This document shows, piece after piece, positions 1 through 7,200 of a stretch of DNA of 10,497 nt (positions are counted from its first letter, which is position 1; each line of letters begins with the position of its first letter). The notes beneath the pieces are model-generated. The model did not search any database and had not been told where the DNA came from. It saw only the letters and a program-made list of their open reading frames with translations. The stretch covers positions 1 to 10,497 of the forward strand of contig JACMMA010000093.1 of NCBI GenBank assembly GCA_014379275.1, written 5' to 3'. Both the position numbers and the translations under genes were made by a program. The DNA is from Armatimonadota bacterium (GTDB lineage Bacteria; Armatimonadota; Armatimonadia; Armatimonadales; Armatimonadaceae).

Positions 1-2
1 AA

Positions 3-1538
3 CGCGCGGGATTTGAGGTAGACGTGCGCACCGGCCTCCCGAAAGACGAACTGCTCGCGATTATCGGGCAGTACGACGCGCTCGCGGTGCGCTCGGAAAC
101 CAAAGTCACCGCCGACGTCCTCAACGCGGCGACGAACCTGAAAATCATCGGGCGGGCGGGCGTCGGCGTGGACAATATCGATGTCGAGCGGGCGACCCAG
201 CGCGGCGTCCTCGTCGTCAACTCCCCCGAAGGTAACACCATAGCCGCCGCCGAACTCACCGTTTCCCTTCTTCTGGCGATGTCGCGCAACATCGCCCCCG
301 CGAACGCGTCCATGAAAGCCGGGAAATGGGACCGTAAGTCCTACACCGGCGTCGAAGTGTACGGAAAAACGGCGGGCGTGGTCGGGCTGGGTAAGATCGG
401 GCGCGAAGTGGCGAAGCGACTCATCGGGCTGGAGATGGACGTTCTCGCGTACGATCCGTTTCTGGGGCAGGAGCAGGCCGAAGCCCTCGGCGTACGGCTC
501 GTGGATCTGCCGACGATCTATCGGGACTCGGACTACATCACGGTCCACGTCCCGAAAACCAAAGAAACGTCCGGCATGATCGGCGCGGAACAGATCGCGC
601 AGATGAAACCGGGCGTGCGCCTGATCAACGTCGCGCGGGGCGGCATTTATCAGGAAGCGGCGGTGTTGGAAGGCTTGAATTCCGGGCAGGTCGGCGCCGC
701 GGCGTTCGACGTTTGGGAGTCGGAGCCGACCGCCCCCGATAATCCGCTCGCGCTCCACCCGCGCACCGTCGCCACGCCGCACTTAGGCGCGTCCACGGAA
801 GAGGCGCAGGTCGGGGTCGCCGTCGATATCGCCGAGCAGATCGTGGACGTGCTCCTCGGTCGCCCCGCGCGCGCCGCGGTGAACATGCCGAGCCTCGCCG
901 CCGACCTGATGGTGCTTACCGCGCCGTACCTGCGACTCGCGGAAAAGATCGGGTCGCTCCAGTCGCAGCTCTCGACCAGCGGCGTCGTGTCTGTGGAAGT
1001 GACCTACGAGGGCGATTTCGCGCAGAACCAGCAGGTCCACCTGACCCGCGCCCTGATGCGCGGCTTGCTGTCGCCGATCCTGTCCGCGTCGGTGAACTAC
1101 GTCAACGCCCCGACGCTCGCCGCCGAACGCGGCATCCGCATCACCGAGTCCCGCCGTGACGCGCTCGAAAACGCCGAGTTCAAGAACCGCATCATCGTCA
1201 CCGCCCGCGCCCTTTCGGATCGGATCTGTACCATCGAAGGCACGATCTACGGCGCGTCGGACGCCCGTATCGTCGGCATCGACGGTTACGCGGTAGATTT
1301 CAAGCCGGAAGGGATGCACCTGATCACCCGGCATCAGGACCGCCCCGGCATGGTCGGCAAGGTCGGCACGCTCCTCGGCGAGGCGAACATCAACATCGCC
1401 GGGATGTACTGCGGTCGCGCCAACAAGCGCGGGCACTCGATCATGGCTCTGTCGGTAGATGACACCGTCTCAACGGAGGCACTCGCCATCATCGCCGCGA
1501 TGGACGGTATGGAAGCGGTCCGTTTCGTGGAACTGTAA
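3..1538 (+). CDS. serA: D-3-phosphoglycerate dehydrogenase (SerA), 5' end outside window
   Basis: Catalyses NAD-dependent oxidation of 3-phosphoglycerate to 3-phosphohydroxypyruvate, the first step of the phosphorylated serine pathway, in the cytoplasm. The frame is open from base 3 and reads RAGFEVDVRTG before the GTG at 24, which matches the usual family N-terminus, so that GTG is an internal valine and the true start lies upstream of the window. The Rossmann motif GLGKIG is at 384-401. The catalytic triad of D-2-hydroxyacid dehydrogenases is present: Arg in NVARGG (636-638), Glu in WESEP (723-725) and His in TPHLG (780-782). After the catalytic part comes the extra allosteric substrate-binding (ASB) domain, about 890-1280, then a C-terminal ACT domain, about 1315-1536 (starting HLITRHQDRPGMVG). 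This is the long form, about 510-530 residues, in which ACT domains often mediate serine feedback inhibition; that regulation is inferred here. TAA stop, followed by a hairpin and a PHP gene. Confidence 0.97.
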   Translation, partial: RAGFEVDVRTGLPKDELLAIIGQYDALAVRSETKVTADVLNAATNLKIIGRAGVGVDNIDVERATQRGVLVVNSPEGNTIAAAELTVSLLLAMSRNIAPANASMKAGKWDRKSYTGVEVYGKTAGVVGLGKIGREVAKRLIGLEMDVLAYDPFLGQEQAEALGVRLVDLPTIYRDSDYITVHVPKTKETSGMIGAEQIAQMKPGVRLINVARGGIYQEAAVLEGLNSGQVGAAAFDVWESEPTAPDNPLALHPRTVATPHLGASTEEAQVGVAVDIAEQIVDVLLGRPARAAVNMPSLAADLMVLTAPYLRLAEKIGSLQSQLSTSGVVSVEVTYEGDFAQNQQVHLTRALMRGLLSPILSASVNYVNAPTLAAERGIRITESRRDALENAEFKNRIIVTARALSDRICTIEGTIYGASDARIVGIDGYAVDFKPEGMHLITRHQDRPGMVGKVGTLLGEANINIAGMYCGRANKRGHSIMALSVDDTVSTEALAIIAAMDGMEAVRFVEL

Positions 1539-1542
1539 ATCG

Positions 1543-1583
1543 CTCCCAGCCCGGGCCACCTTTCGGATATCCCGGGCTGGGAG
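1543..1583 (+). promoter_or_regulatory. Perfect 13-bp hairpin covering the RBS of the PHP gene
   Basis: CTCCCAGCCCGGG (1543-1555) pairs exactly with CCCGGGCTGGGAG (1571-1583) across a 15-nt loop. No T-run follows, so it is a poor rho-independent terminator. The Shine-Dalgarno sequence GGGAGG (1579-1584) of the next gene (ATG 1594, 9-nt spacing) lies almost wholly in the right arm, so folding would hide it. It may be a translational attenuator between serA and the PHP gene, or simply a palindromic repeat, since its loop core recurs at 1710-1726. The base pairing is seen directly; the role is inferred. Confidence 0.6.
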
Positions 1584-1593
1584 GAAAAGTCAA

Positions 1594-2835
1594 ATGGCAT
1601 CGTCCCTTCGTACCAAACTTCGCATCACGTATAACGTTCTCTTCGCGCCCGGCTTCTGGGACGCCGTGGCGGGGCGGTTTGCGTGGGTGTCGCATGTGGT
1701 CCCCCCTTCCCACCCAGAGGATATCCGGGGAAAGGGGACCGGGGGGACGGAGGGTTTTCAGGATCTACGCGGCGCACTTCACAATCACAGCACCTACAGC
1801 GATGGGCTTTCCGATATTCCCACCATCATGGATGCCGCCGAAGAGGCGGGGGTGGATTTCGTTCTGCTCGCGGATCACAATACGATGCAGGCATTACACG
1901 ACGGGTGGCAGGAGCGATACGCGGACGCGTCGCCGTTCCTGATGGTCGGGACCGAGGTTACCGTAGAAGGGGGGCGGTTCCTGCTCGCGCTGGATGTTTC
2001 CCCGGAATACGAGCCGGTGATCGGCGTTTCGGCGCAGGCGGGAATCGACACGATCCGCACGCACCGGGGCTTCCCTTTGATCTCGCTCCCGTTCGATATG
2101 AAGCATCCCTACGAGGATTGGAGCGTTTCCGGCTACGACGGTTTGGAGGTGCTGAACTTCTCGACGATCGCGCGGCGTCACATCAACTTCCTGTCGCTGC
2201 CCTGGATCCTGATCGTGCGACATTTCGGCGGCATGATGGCGGTCATTCGGATGATGGCGACACGCCCCGATGCCGCTCTGGCGCGGTGGGACTTGCTGAC
2301 GCGCGGCGGGGCGCGACGGGTGGTGGGTATCGGATCGCTGGACGCACACGCGCGGATGAAGATGTTCGGAAAAATGTACTCGATCCCGACCTACGCCGAT
2401 TCGTTCCGCGCCTGCCAGACGCATGTGCTGGTCCCGGACGGCGTCAGCGGGGCGGAACGCATCCCCGCCGTGAACGCCGCCCTTCGCGCCGGACGCTGCT
2501 ATTTTTCGTATGACTGCCTCGGGGACCCAACTAAATTCGATTTCGTAGCGACTAACAAAGTGAAGGGTGCGGCGACAGTCATGGGCGAGTGTCTATCCAT
2601 TTCGATGGGCGAAACCGTGTGCTTCACGGCGACATCTCCCGGCGAATCCACTCTGTTGCGCCTTTACCGGGACGGCCAACCGGTCGCGTCGTCGGTCGGT
2701 CGGACGCTGTCCGTGACTCTTCCGGCAACCCCGGGGGCGTATCGGATCGAAGTGTCCCGATTTCAAGGGCGCCTGGGCGGATTGTTCTGGGGGGTGCGCC
2801 CCTGGATCTATAGCAATCCCATATATCTTTCTTGA
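1594..2835 (+). CDS. PHP-domain metallohydrolase, CehA/McbA-like
   Basis: A 413-residue protein with a polymerase-and-histidinol-phosphatase (PHP) domain, a metal-dependent phosphoesterase/hydrolase fold. The ATG at 1594 is chosen because it has GGGAGG nine bases upstream; the longer frame back to 1459 runs inside serA. Metal-ligand motifs are in order: HNHSTYSDG (His63, His65, Asp70), DHN (Asp94, His95), GTE (Glu121) and SLDAH (Asp250, His252). The C-terminus is a beta-sandwich-like region ending in RPWIYSNPIYLS, an ending I associate with CehA/McbA-family proteins. There is no clear signal peptide; residues 9-36 are aromatic and hydrophobic and could lie on a membrane. Residues 35-52 (PPSHPEDIRGKGTGG and flanks) are encoded by a GC-rich palindromic block and form a low-complexity linker just before the catalytic domain. 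It sits 55 bp after serA and is probably cotranscribed. The substrate is unknown; a phosphoester is likely from the fold but not shown. Confidence 0.9.
   Translation: MASSLRTKLRITYNVLFAPGFWDAVAGRFAWVSHVVPPSHPEDIRGKGTGGTEGFQDLRGALHNHSTYSDGLSDIPTIMDAAEEAGVDFVLLADHNTMQALHDGWQERYADASPFLMVGTEVTVEGGRFLLALDVSPEYEPVIGVSAQAGIDTIRTHRGFPLISLPFDMKHPYEDWSVSGYDGLEVLNFSTIARRHINFLSLPWILIVRHFGGMMAVIRMMATRPDAALARWDLLTRGGARRVVGIGSLDAHARMKMFGKMYSIPTYADSFRACQTHVLVPDGVSGAERIPAVNAALRAGRCYFSYDCLGDPTKFDFVATNKVKGAATVMGECLSISMGETVCFTATSPGESTLLRLYRDGQPVASSVGRTLSVTLPATPGAYRIEVSRFQGRLGGLFWGVRPWIYSNPIYLS
1698..1748 (+). repeat. Palindromic GC-rich block inside the PHP reading frame
   Basis: GGTCCCCCCTTCCC (1698-1711) faces GGGGAAAGGGGACC (1727-1740), matching at 11 of 14 positions when folded. 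A second option pairs GTCCCCCC (1699-1706) exactly with GGGGGGAC (1741-1748). The loop holds CCACC-N4-GGATATCC (1710-1726), the same core found in the intergenic hairpin at 1556-1572. The block is translated as a short Pro/Gly-rich linker. Confidence 0.55.
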
Positions 2836-2872
2836 AAATGCCGATTAAATTAGGGCAGGAATCGGGCATAAC

Positions 2873-2896
2873 AAACCGGAACAAACACACCGGTTT
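2873..2896 (+). terminator. Weak hairpin after the PHP gene, possible terminator
   Basis: AAACCGG (2873-2879) and CCGGTTT (2890-2896) pair perfectly around a 10-nt loop, 38 bp after the PHP stop. The right arm ends in TTT and is followed by CATTGTTCT, a broken T-rich tract. It could end the serA-PHP transcript, but the stem is short. Confidence 0.3.
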
Positions 2897-2918
2897 CATT
2901 GTTCTAATAAAGCAAGCG

Positions 2919-2948
2919 TACTTTCCAAAACTACCTGTTTGTTATTAT
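2919..2948 (+). promoter_or_regulatory. Possible sigma70-type promoter for the small ORF/WD40 pair
   Basis: A TATTAT hexamer (2943-2948) resembles a -10 box and lies about 26 bp before the first start codon at 2974, in the only AT-rich stretch between the two plus-strand gene pairs. The upstream TACTTT/ACTTTC (about 2919-2925) is a poor -35. This rests on one hexamer and on position. Confidence 0.25.
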
Positions 2949-2973
2949 CTGTGCGGTATACCACGGCGCGGCG

Positions 2974-3321
2974 ATGATGCCGCCCGAAGAAGGAAACATT
3001 CTCAATCCGATGACGAGTATCGAACTCAAGCCCGGCACACGGAAGGCGGCGTCCACGCTGACCTTCGATCTCCACCCGTTATACTCCTCGATCCTCCGTG
3101 ACGGTGCCACGGTGCGCGAGGGTGAAGTACTGGGACTCGACGGCGACCTGCGCCGCGTCCTGACTGCCCCGTTCTCCGGGGTGGTGCGCCTCCTGGTCAC
3201 AGGGCAGGGCAGTGACCGGCGCGTTAAAGTCTACCTGACCGAAGGAAGCGTAACCTCGCGCCGCGCCGCGCCGTTATCCTTACGTGACACCACCAGCCGT
3301 CTCGAAAACAGCCGAAACTAA
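2974..3321 (+). CDS. Small protein with biotinyl/lipoyl-like barrel pattern, function unknown
   Basis: A 115-residue protein. Codon use from about 3020 on is strongly GC3-biased, like the neighbours, which supports real coding. Residues about 44-77 (DGATVREGEVLG, then VLTAPFSGVVRLLV) follow the spacing of a biotinyl/lipoyl barrel-sandwich half: a turn with Gly, then Ala-Pro and Gly before a strand. The E-[AS]-M-K-M or DKA lysine hairpin is absent, so it is unlikely to be biotinylated or lipoylated; it may use the fold as an adaptor. The start is uncertain: ATG 2974 has no clear RBS, while ATG 3010 (MTSIELKPGT) has AAGGA 15 nt upstream. Its last 38 bases overlap the WD40-like gene, which suggests translational coupling. 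No family name is claimed. Confidence 0.7.
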   Translation: MMPPEEGNILNPMTSIELKPGTRKAASTLTFDLHPLYSSILRDGATVREGEVLGLDGDLRRVLTAPFSGVVRLLVTGQGSDRRVKVYLTEGSVTSRRAAPLSLRDTTSRLENSRN

Positions 3322-4321
3322 CGCCGCGAAGTCCGGTCCGGACATCTCGCCCCGCTTGCGCGTGTTGTTCGTGGTGCTAATTTGCACCGTGCCGCTCGCG
3401 TGGCTCGGGGCGTGGTGGAACCAGTGGCAAGACGAACGCATGGGTGTGCCGGACGTGACGATTGCCGCGCCGGATAATAAGCCGGTCCTGTCTTTAGCCT
3501 ATGATCCCCGCCACGTCGGAACGCTTCTGGTTTCGGCGGGCGACGACGCGCCGGGGGGCGGCGCGGTCCTGTGGGAGTCCACCGACAAAGCCGACAGCCA
3601 GTTGCCGACCCGCGACGCCGGGGCGTTCGGCCGCGTCCCGTTCCGGCGTTCCCGAACCCTGCGTGTCTACGGCAAGAAGGACAGGGGGTTCGCTCTCTAT
3701 TCGCCGGACGGCGACTACTTCGCGACGTGGAGTGGCAAACTCACGGTCTGGAAGAACGATGGTCGTAATTCGGTGCCGCTGTACGACATCAAAGGCGAGA
3801 CGTTTCTGCTCTCCTCGGAGATCATGGACGGGAACGCCGGTTTTCTGTTTCAAAGAAAAGGCGGCGACTACTGCCTGACGGTTCCAAAAAAATGCCAGGA
3901 AAAAACGGTCCGTGCAGCCGGGTGTGGCATCCAGGGTTCGGATATTACGGAGCTACCGAGGCACTTCACGCCGGAATTCAAAGGCATTTTCGCGACGCCG
4001 GAAAAGAACCGCCTGCGTCTCGTCGATCATGCCGCCGGGCGGACGCGACAAACGCTCAAAACGGGCACGGCGGACATCATCGCTTCGGCGTGGAGCAAAG
4101 ACGGCAACCAGATCGCGGCGGGCGACAACCACGGCTGGGTATTCCGCTTCGTGCGCACCACCGACGGCACGTTCGTCCCGGCAAAGAAACTGCCCCGCTT
4201 CGCGCACGCACAAAACCCCGGACCGGGCGCACCGAAGGTGACCGCACTAGCCTTCTCGCCCGACGGGAAAACGCTCGCGACGGGCGGCACGGATGGCGCG
4301 GTCTTCCTATGGCGGCTGTAA
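3284..4321 (+). CDS. Membrane-anchored WD40-like beta-propeller protein
   Basis: A 345-residue protein. A hydrophobic segment at residues 26-45 (VLFVVLICTVPLAWLGAWW) after a charged N-terminus predicts one membrane anchor, with the rest probably outside the cytoplasm. WD40-type blades are visible at residues about 65-95 (PVLSLAYDP ... GGAVLWES), at the segment IIASAWSKDGNQIAAGD, and most clearly at the C-terminus (VTALAFSPDGKTLATGGTDG ending FLWRL). The middle is divergent and has three Cys residues (CLTVPKKC and AAGCG) near 3871-3925. WD40 blades usually bind partner proteins; no enzyme motif is seen. The start is GTG 3284, overlapping the previous gene by 38 nt with no clear RBS; GTG 3362 would begin inside the membrane segment and is less likely. 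Only about three blades are recognisable, so a full seven-blade propeller is inferred. It converges with the TPR gene, with 31 bp between stops. Confidence 0.85.
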   Translation: MTPPAVSKTAETNAAKSGPDISPRLRVLFVVLICTVPLAWLGAWWNQWQDERMGVPDVTIAAPDNKPVLSLAYDPRHVGTLLVSAGDDAPGGGAVLWESTDKADSQLPTRDAGAFGRVPFRRSRTLRVYGKKDRGFALYSPDGDYFATWSGKLTVWKNDGRNSVPLYDIKGETFLLSSEIMDGNAGFLFQRKGGDYCLTVPKKCQEKTVRAAGCGIQGSDITELPRHFTPEFKGIFATPEKNRLRLVDHAAGRTRQTLKTGTADIIASAWSKDGNQIAAGDNHGWVFRFVRTTDGTFVPAKKLPRFAHAQNPGPGAPKVTALAFSPDGKTLATGGTDGAVFLWRL

Positions 4322-4352
4322 TTCGGGATCCCGGAGCACACCCCACCAATGC

Positions 4353-6101
4353 CTACGGTTTGACGGCTTCCCTACCAACGCCCGCGAACTGCTTCATGCG
4401 TAAACGGGCGCGTTCGGTCTGCGCGTCGGACAGCCCGCCCAGGTTCAGTGCCTGTCGGTAGGCTTGCTTCGCCTTTGCCGCGTCACGGGCGCGACCGTCG
4501 TACGCGTCGGCGAGCGCGAACCAGTCCGCGCCGCGGGAACGGCGTCGCGTCAACTCTTCCCGATACGCCAGTTCTTCCGCGGTTTTGCTCTGGTACTGGG
4601 CGATCGCGGCGAGGGCGATAAGCGCACGGGTTTCGCGCTCCGGTGAGGCGTCGGCGGGCCGTCCGATCACGCCTACCGAACCGGGTGCCGTATTCATGCT
4701 CCGGGCGAATCCGCCGCCGCTCGCGCTGAGATTCGCGCGGTACCCGGCGGTTATATCATCCAGAAGCCCTTTCGACGCGATCACGGCGAGCGTTTCCTGC
4801 GGGAAGACACCGGCGTCTGCTTGCGCGTCGAGCGACGCGCGGAATGCCGCCTCCGCCGCGATCTGGTTGCCGACGGAGAGCATGGCTTCGCCGCGCAGCC
4901 GGTGCCAGAGTCCCGCGCTTTCCGGCTGTTCGCGTAACGCCCGTTCCAGCGTTTGCAACGCCGCATTGGTTTGCTTTCCCGCGATCTGTGTTTGTGCCAA
5001 CGCCTGATACAGCACCGCCTGCGTCCCGAACAGGCCGCTCGCCTTGGTCAGGCGCAACGCATCCTTGTAGTTCTGTGCCGCCGCCTCAAAATCGCGCTTC
5101 TTGGTTTGTACCTCGCCGATCGCGGCAGGCGGGGCGGGGTCGGTCGGGGCGATCACCCGGGCTTGATTGAACGCGGTCAGCGCGTCCTCCAAACGCCCGC
5201 CCGCCGCGTAGGCTTGCCCCAGACCGGTCAGGGCCTGCGCGTTGATCGGCGCCGTCTTGCCGCGGGAGGCGGTCCGGGTTTGGATCCGCTGATAGTTCGC
5301 GATCGCGCCCTTCAAGTTACCCGCCTCCCGCTGGGCGTCGGCGCGAAAAAACTGCAGGGCGACATTCTCCGGGTCGCGCTTCAAGGCAGACTCGAACAAC
5401 TGCACCGCTTCGACAGGCTTGTCCTGCGCGAGGCGAAGCAGTCCCAGATTGACCTTCGGGTTCGCCCAACCCGGCGCGAAACTGATCGCGGTGCGGTATG
5501 CGGCGTTGGCGGCGGGAAGGTTTTCCGCGATCTGGTAGGCGTCTCCAACCAGGAGGTGTAGGATCGGTGAATTCGGGGTGGTCTTCAACGCGGCTTTGAG
5601 GCGGACGAGCGACGCCGAACTGTCCAGGCCGCCACTCGGCTTCCCGTAGCGACGTACCGCTTCCAGGTAGACGGTTTGCGCGGCGTCGGATTGTCCCGTC
5701 TGCGCGAGCGCGCCCTGTAAAAGAAGCGAAGCGACGAGGTCATCCCCGGTTAGACGGCACGCCACCTTGAACTGCGCCACCGCGACATCCGGCTTACGTA
5801 TCGTGGTGAGTGAGACTCCGGTCAGGAGGCGCAAAACGGGATCGTTGGGCGAGCGCAGTACCGCCTGCGCGTAAGCGCGGGCGGCGTCATCGAACTCGCC
5901 GATCTGGATGGCGCGGTCGCCATTCCGGCGCAACGCTTCCGTCTTGCGCTCGGTTTCACTGAGACCCGTCATGCCCAGGACGTCGGCACGACTCCTCGCC
6001 GCCAGAGGCTCTTTGTCGTCCGCACGTGCCCGAGAAACGCAAACAAAACCGCCCAACCCGGCGGCGAGAATCGCCAACGAAAACAGTCGCGAAGCGTGCA
6101 T
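4353..6101 (-). CDS. Exported tetratricopeptide-repeat (TPR) protein
   Basis: A 582-residue protein from the ATG at 6101. The N-terminus MHASRLFSLAILAAGLGGFV leads to ARA|DD, a type I signal peptide of about 27 residues; the single Cys lacks a lipobox. The mature protein is mostly helical TPR repeats, visible as ...GDRAIQIGEFDDAARAYAQAV, YQIAENLPAANAAYRTAI, NLGLLRLAQDKPVEAVQLFE, AYAAGGRLEDALTAFNQARV and a C-terminal DAAKAKQAYRQALNLGG, split by a Gly/Ser-rich linker (about LSASGGGFARSMNTAPGS). TPRs bind proteins; no catalytic domain is seen. A GTG at 6116 would add five residues and overlap the anti-sigma stop by 7 nt; the ATG is preferred because AAAGGG lies just upstream, though the spacing is short. 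It is the last gene of the sigma/anti-sigma/TPR operon. Cotranscription suggests a role in the envelope response the sigma factor controls, which is inference. Confidence 0.9.
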   Translation of the reverse strand: MHASRLFSLAILAAGLGGFVCVSRARADDKEPLAARSRADVLGMTGLSETERKTEALRRNGDRAIQIGEFDDAARAYAQAVLRSPNDPVLRLLTGVSLTTIRKPDVAVAQFKVACRLTGDDLVASLLLQGALAQTGQSDAAQTVYLEAVRRYGKPSGGLDSSASLVRLKAALKTTPNSPILHLLVGDAYQIAENLPAANAAYRTAISFAPGWANPKVNLGLLRLAQDKPVEAVQLFESALKRDPENVALQFFRADAQREAGNLKGAIANYQRIQTRTASRGKTAPINAQALTGLGQAYAAGGRLEDALTAFNQARVIAPTDPAPPAAIGEVQTKKRDFEAAAQNYKDALRLTKASGLFGTQAVLYQALAQTQIAGKQTNAALQTLERALREQPESAGLWHRLRGEAMLSVGNQIAAEAAFRASLDAQADAGVFPQETLAVIASKGLLDDITAGYRANLSASGGGFARSMNTAPGSVGVIGRPADASPERETRALIALAAIAQYQSKTAEELAYREELTRRRSRGADWFALADAYDGRARDAAKAKQAYRQALNLGGLSDAQTERARLRMKQFAGVGREAVKP

Positions 6102-6109
6102 GACCCTTT

Positions 6110-7195
6110 TTACCACGGCGTAGCAGTTTCGCTCCCGGCGCCCGCCCCGCTCGTCGCGGGCAGTGCCCCGATAATCGCGCCGCCCGCACTGTAGCCGCCG
6201 AACAACCCGCGCCGCTGTCGCTGACGAATCATCGTATCCGTGACCGGCGGCGGCGCGTAGGCGGTACCGGTCACCCCGGAACCCGGGTGCGAGGAAACGA
6301 CCGTGATCGCCTTTGACGACGAACCCTCATACGCAAAATATTCCCCGCTGGAAGACGGCGTGACCACACGGGGTTCCGGCGCAGTGCCACCGGTACGCAC
6401 CGACGCTACCATGACGGGGGCGGGCGTCGCGTCGACATCCACGATAGTGATCTCGCCGAACGTCGGTTTCGGCCGCGAAACGTTTTGCGCGACACGATCC
6501 GCGTCCCGCACGTCTCGCGGCGTAGGAACTACGCGCATGGCCCGGGAGAATTTAGCCGCTTCCGTCCGAGGGGCGATCTCCGGGGAACGACCGCGTTTCC
6601 GTATACTCTCGACCATCGCGATCCGGCGCGGGACGGATTCCATCCCCGCAGACTTCGCCACGGTTACGGCGGGCGTCGCCGAAGGAGGCGCGACAAGAGA
6701 GGGGCGCGTGGTGCGTGCCTCGTCCATGGCAACCAATCCCGTCAGCGCTTTTGCGGTGTCCGCCATTCCATACCTTTCTGCGGTTGCGGTTGCGGTCTGC
6801 GCTACGGGCGACGGCGACGGTTTCTGCATCAGAACTACCGCGACGATGATCGCGGCGAGGGCGGGGGCGAACAGCAACACCGGACGCAGCGAAAAAGACC
6901 GACGACTTTCCCGCTGCTCCGTGACGATACGTCCTTCGATACGCTCCCACAGATCCGGCGCCGGGACATGGGCAGGCATGGCGGCCGGGCCGCGAGCCCG
7001 CAAAAAAGCGCCCACGGCGCGAACGGCTACCGCCTCTTCCTGGCAGGAAGGGCAGACGGACAGGTGCGCGCGGACGGCGGTGCGCTCGTCCGCGTTCAAT
7101 GTCGCTCCCGCCTCCGCATGCCTGGTCAGAAGCGGCGCGATGATCCGGCAGGATAGCGGCCTTGGTAATCGTGAAAAAAGGGTCCGGCTAAACAT
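6110..7195 (-). CDS. ZAS-type zinc-binding transmembrane anti-sigma factor
   Basis: A 361-residue protein directly after the ECF sigma gene (5 bp between stop and start), the usual position for its cognate anti-sigma. The N-terminal cytoplasmic part has the zf-HC2/ZAS signature HLSVCPSC (His44, Cys48, Cys51) with Cys16 as a likely fourth zinc ligand. One membrane helix follows at residues about 105-123 (PVLLFAPALAAIIVAVVLM). The remaining 238 residues, predicted outside the cytoplasm, are Thr/Ser/Pro/Ala-rich and then Gly-rich (GGYSAGGAIIGALP), with no recognised sensor domain. In the family the ZAS domain binds and blocks the sigma factor until a signal releases it; here that is inferred from motif and neighbour. 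The start has no strong RBS, so coupling to sigma translation is likely. The stop is at or near the TPR start. Confidence 0.88.
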   Translation of the reverse strand: MFSRTLFSRLPRPLSCRIIAPLLTRHAEAGATLNADERTAVRAHLSVCPSCQEEAVAVRAVGAFLRARGPAAMPAHVPAPDLWERIEGRIVTEQRESRRSFSLRPVLLFAPALAAIIVAVVLMQKPSPSPVAQTATATAERYGMADTAKALTGLVAMDEARTTRPSLVAPPSATPAVTVAKSAGMESVPRRIAMVESIRKRGRSPEIAPRTEAAKFSRAMRVVPTPRDVRDADRVAQNVSRPKPTFGEITIVDVDATPAPVMVASVRTGGTAPEPRVVTPSSSGEYFAYEGSSSKAITVVSSHPGSGVTGTAYAPPPVTDTMIRQRQRRGLFGGYSAGGAIIGALPATSGAGAGSETATPW

Positions 7196-7200
7196 AAATT

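Noticed and set aside
1459..1593. Longer N-terminus for the PHP protein starting at 1459
   Set aside because: It lies inside the serA ACT domain and across the hairpin, is Arg/Ser-rich without family likeness, and the ATG at 1594 has a good RBS.
3871..3925. Cys cluster in the WD40-like protein as a zinc or heme site
   Set aside because: The Cys spacing (CLTVPKKC, later AAGCG) matches no CxxC or CxxCH motif.
4323..4334. CGGGATCCCG between the convergent WD40-like and TPR genes as a terminator
   Set aside because: It is a 10-bp palindrome with no loop and no T-run; too weak to call.
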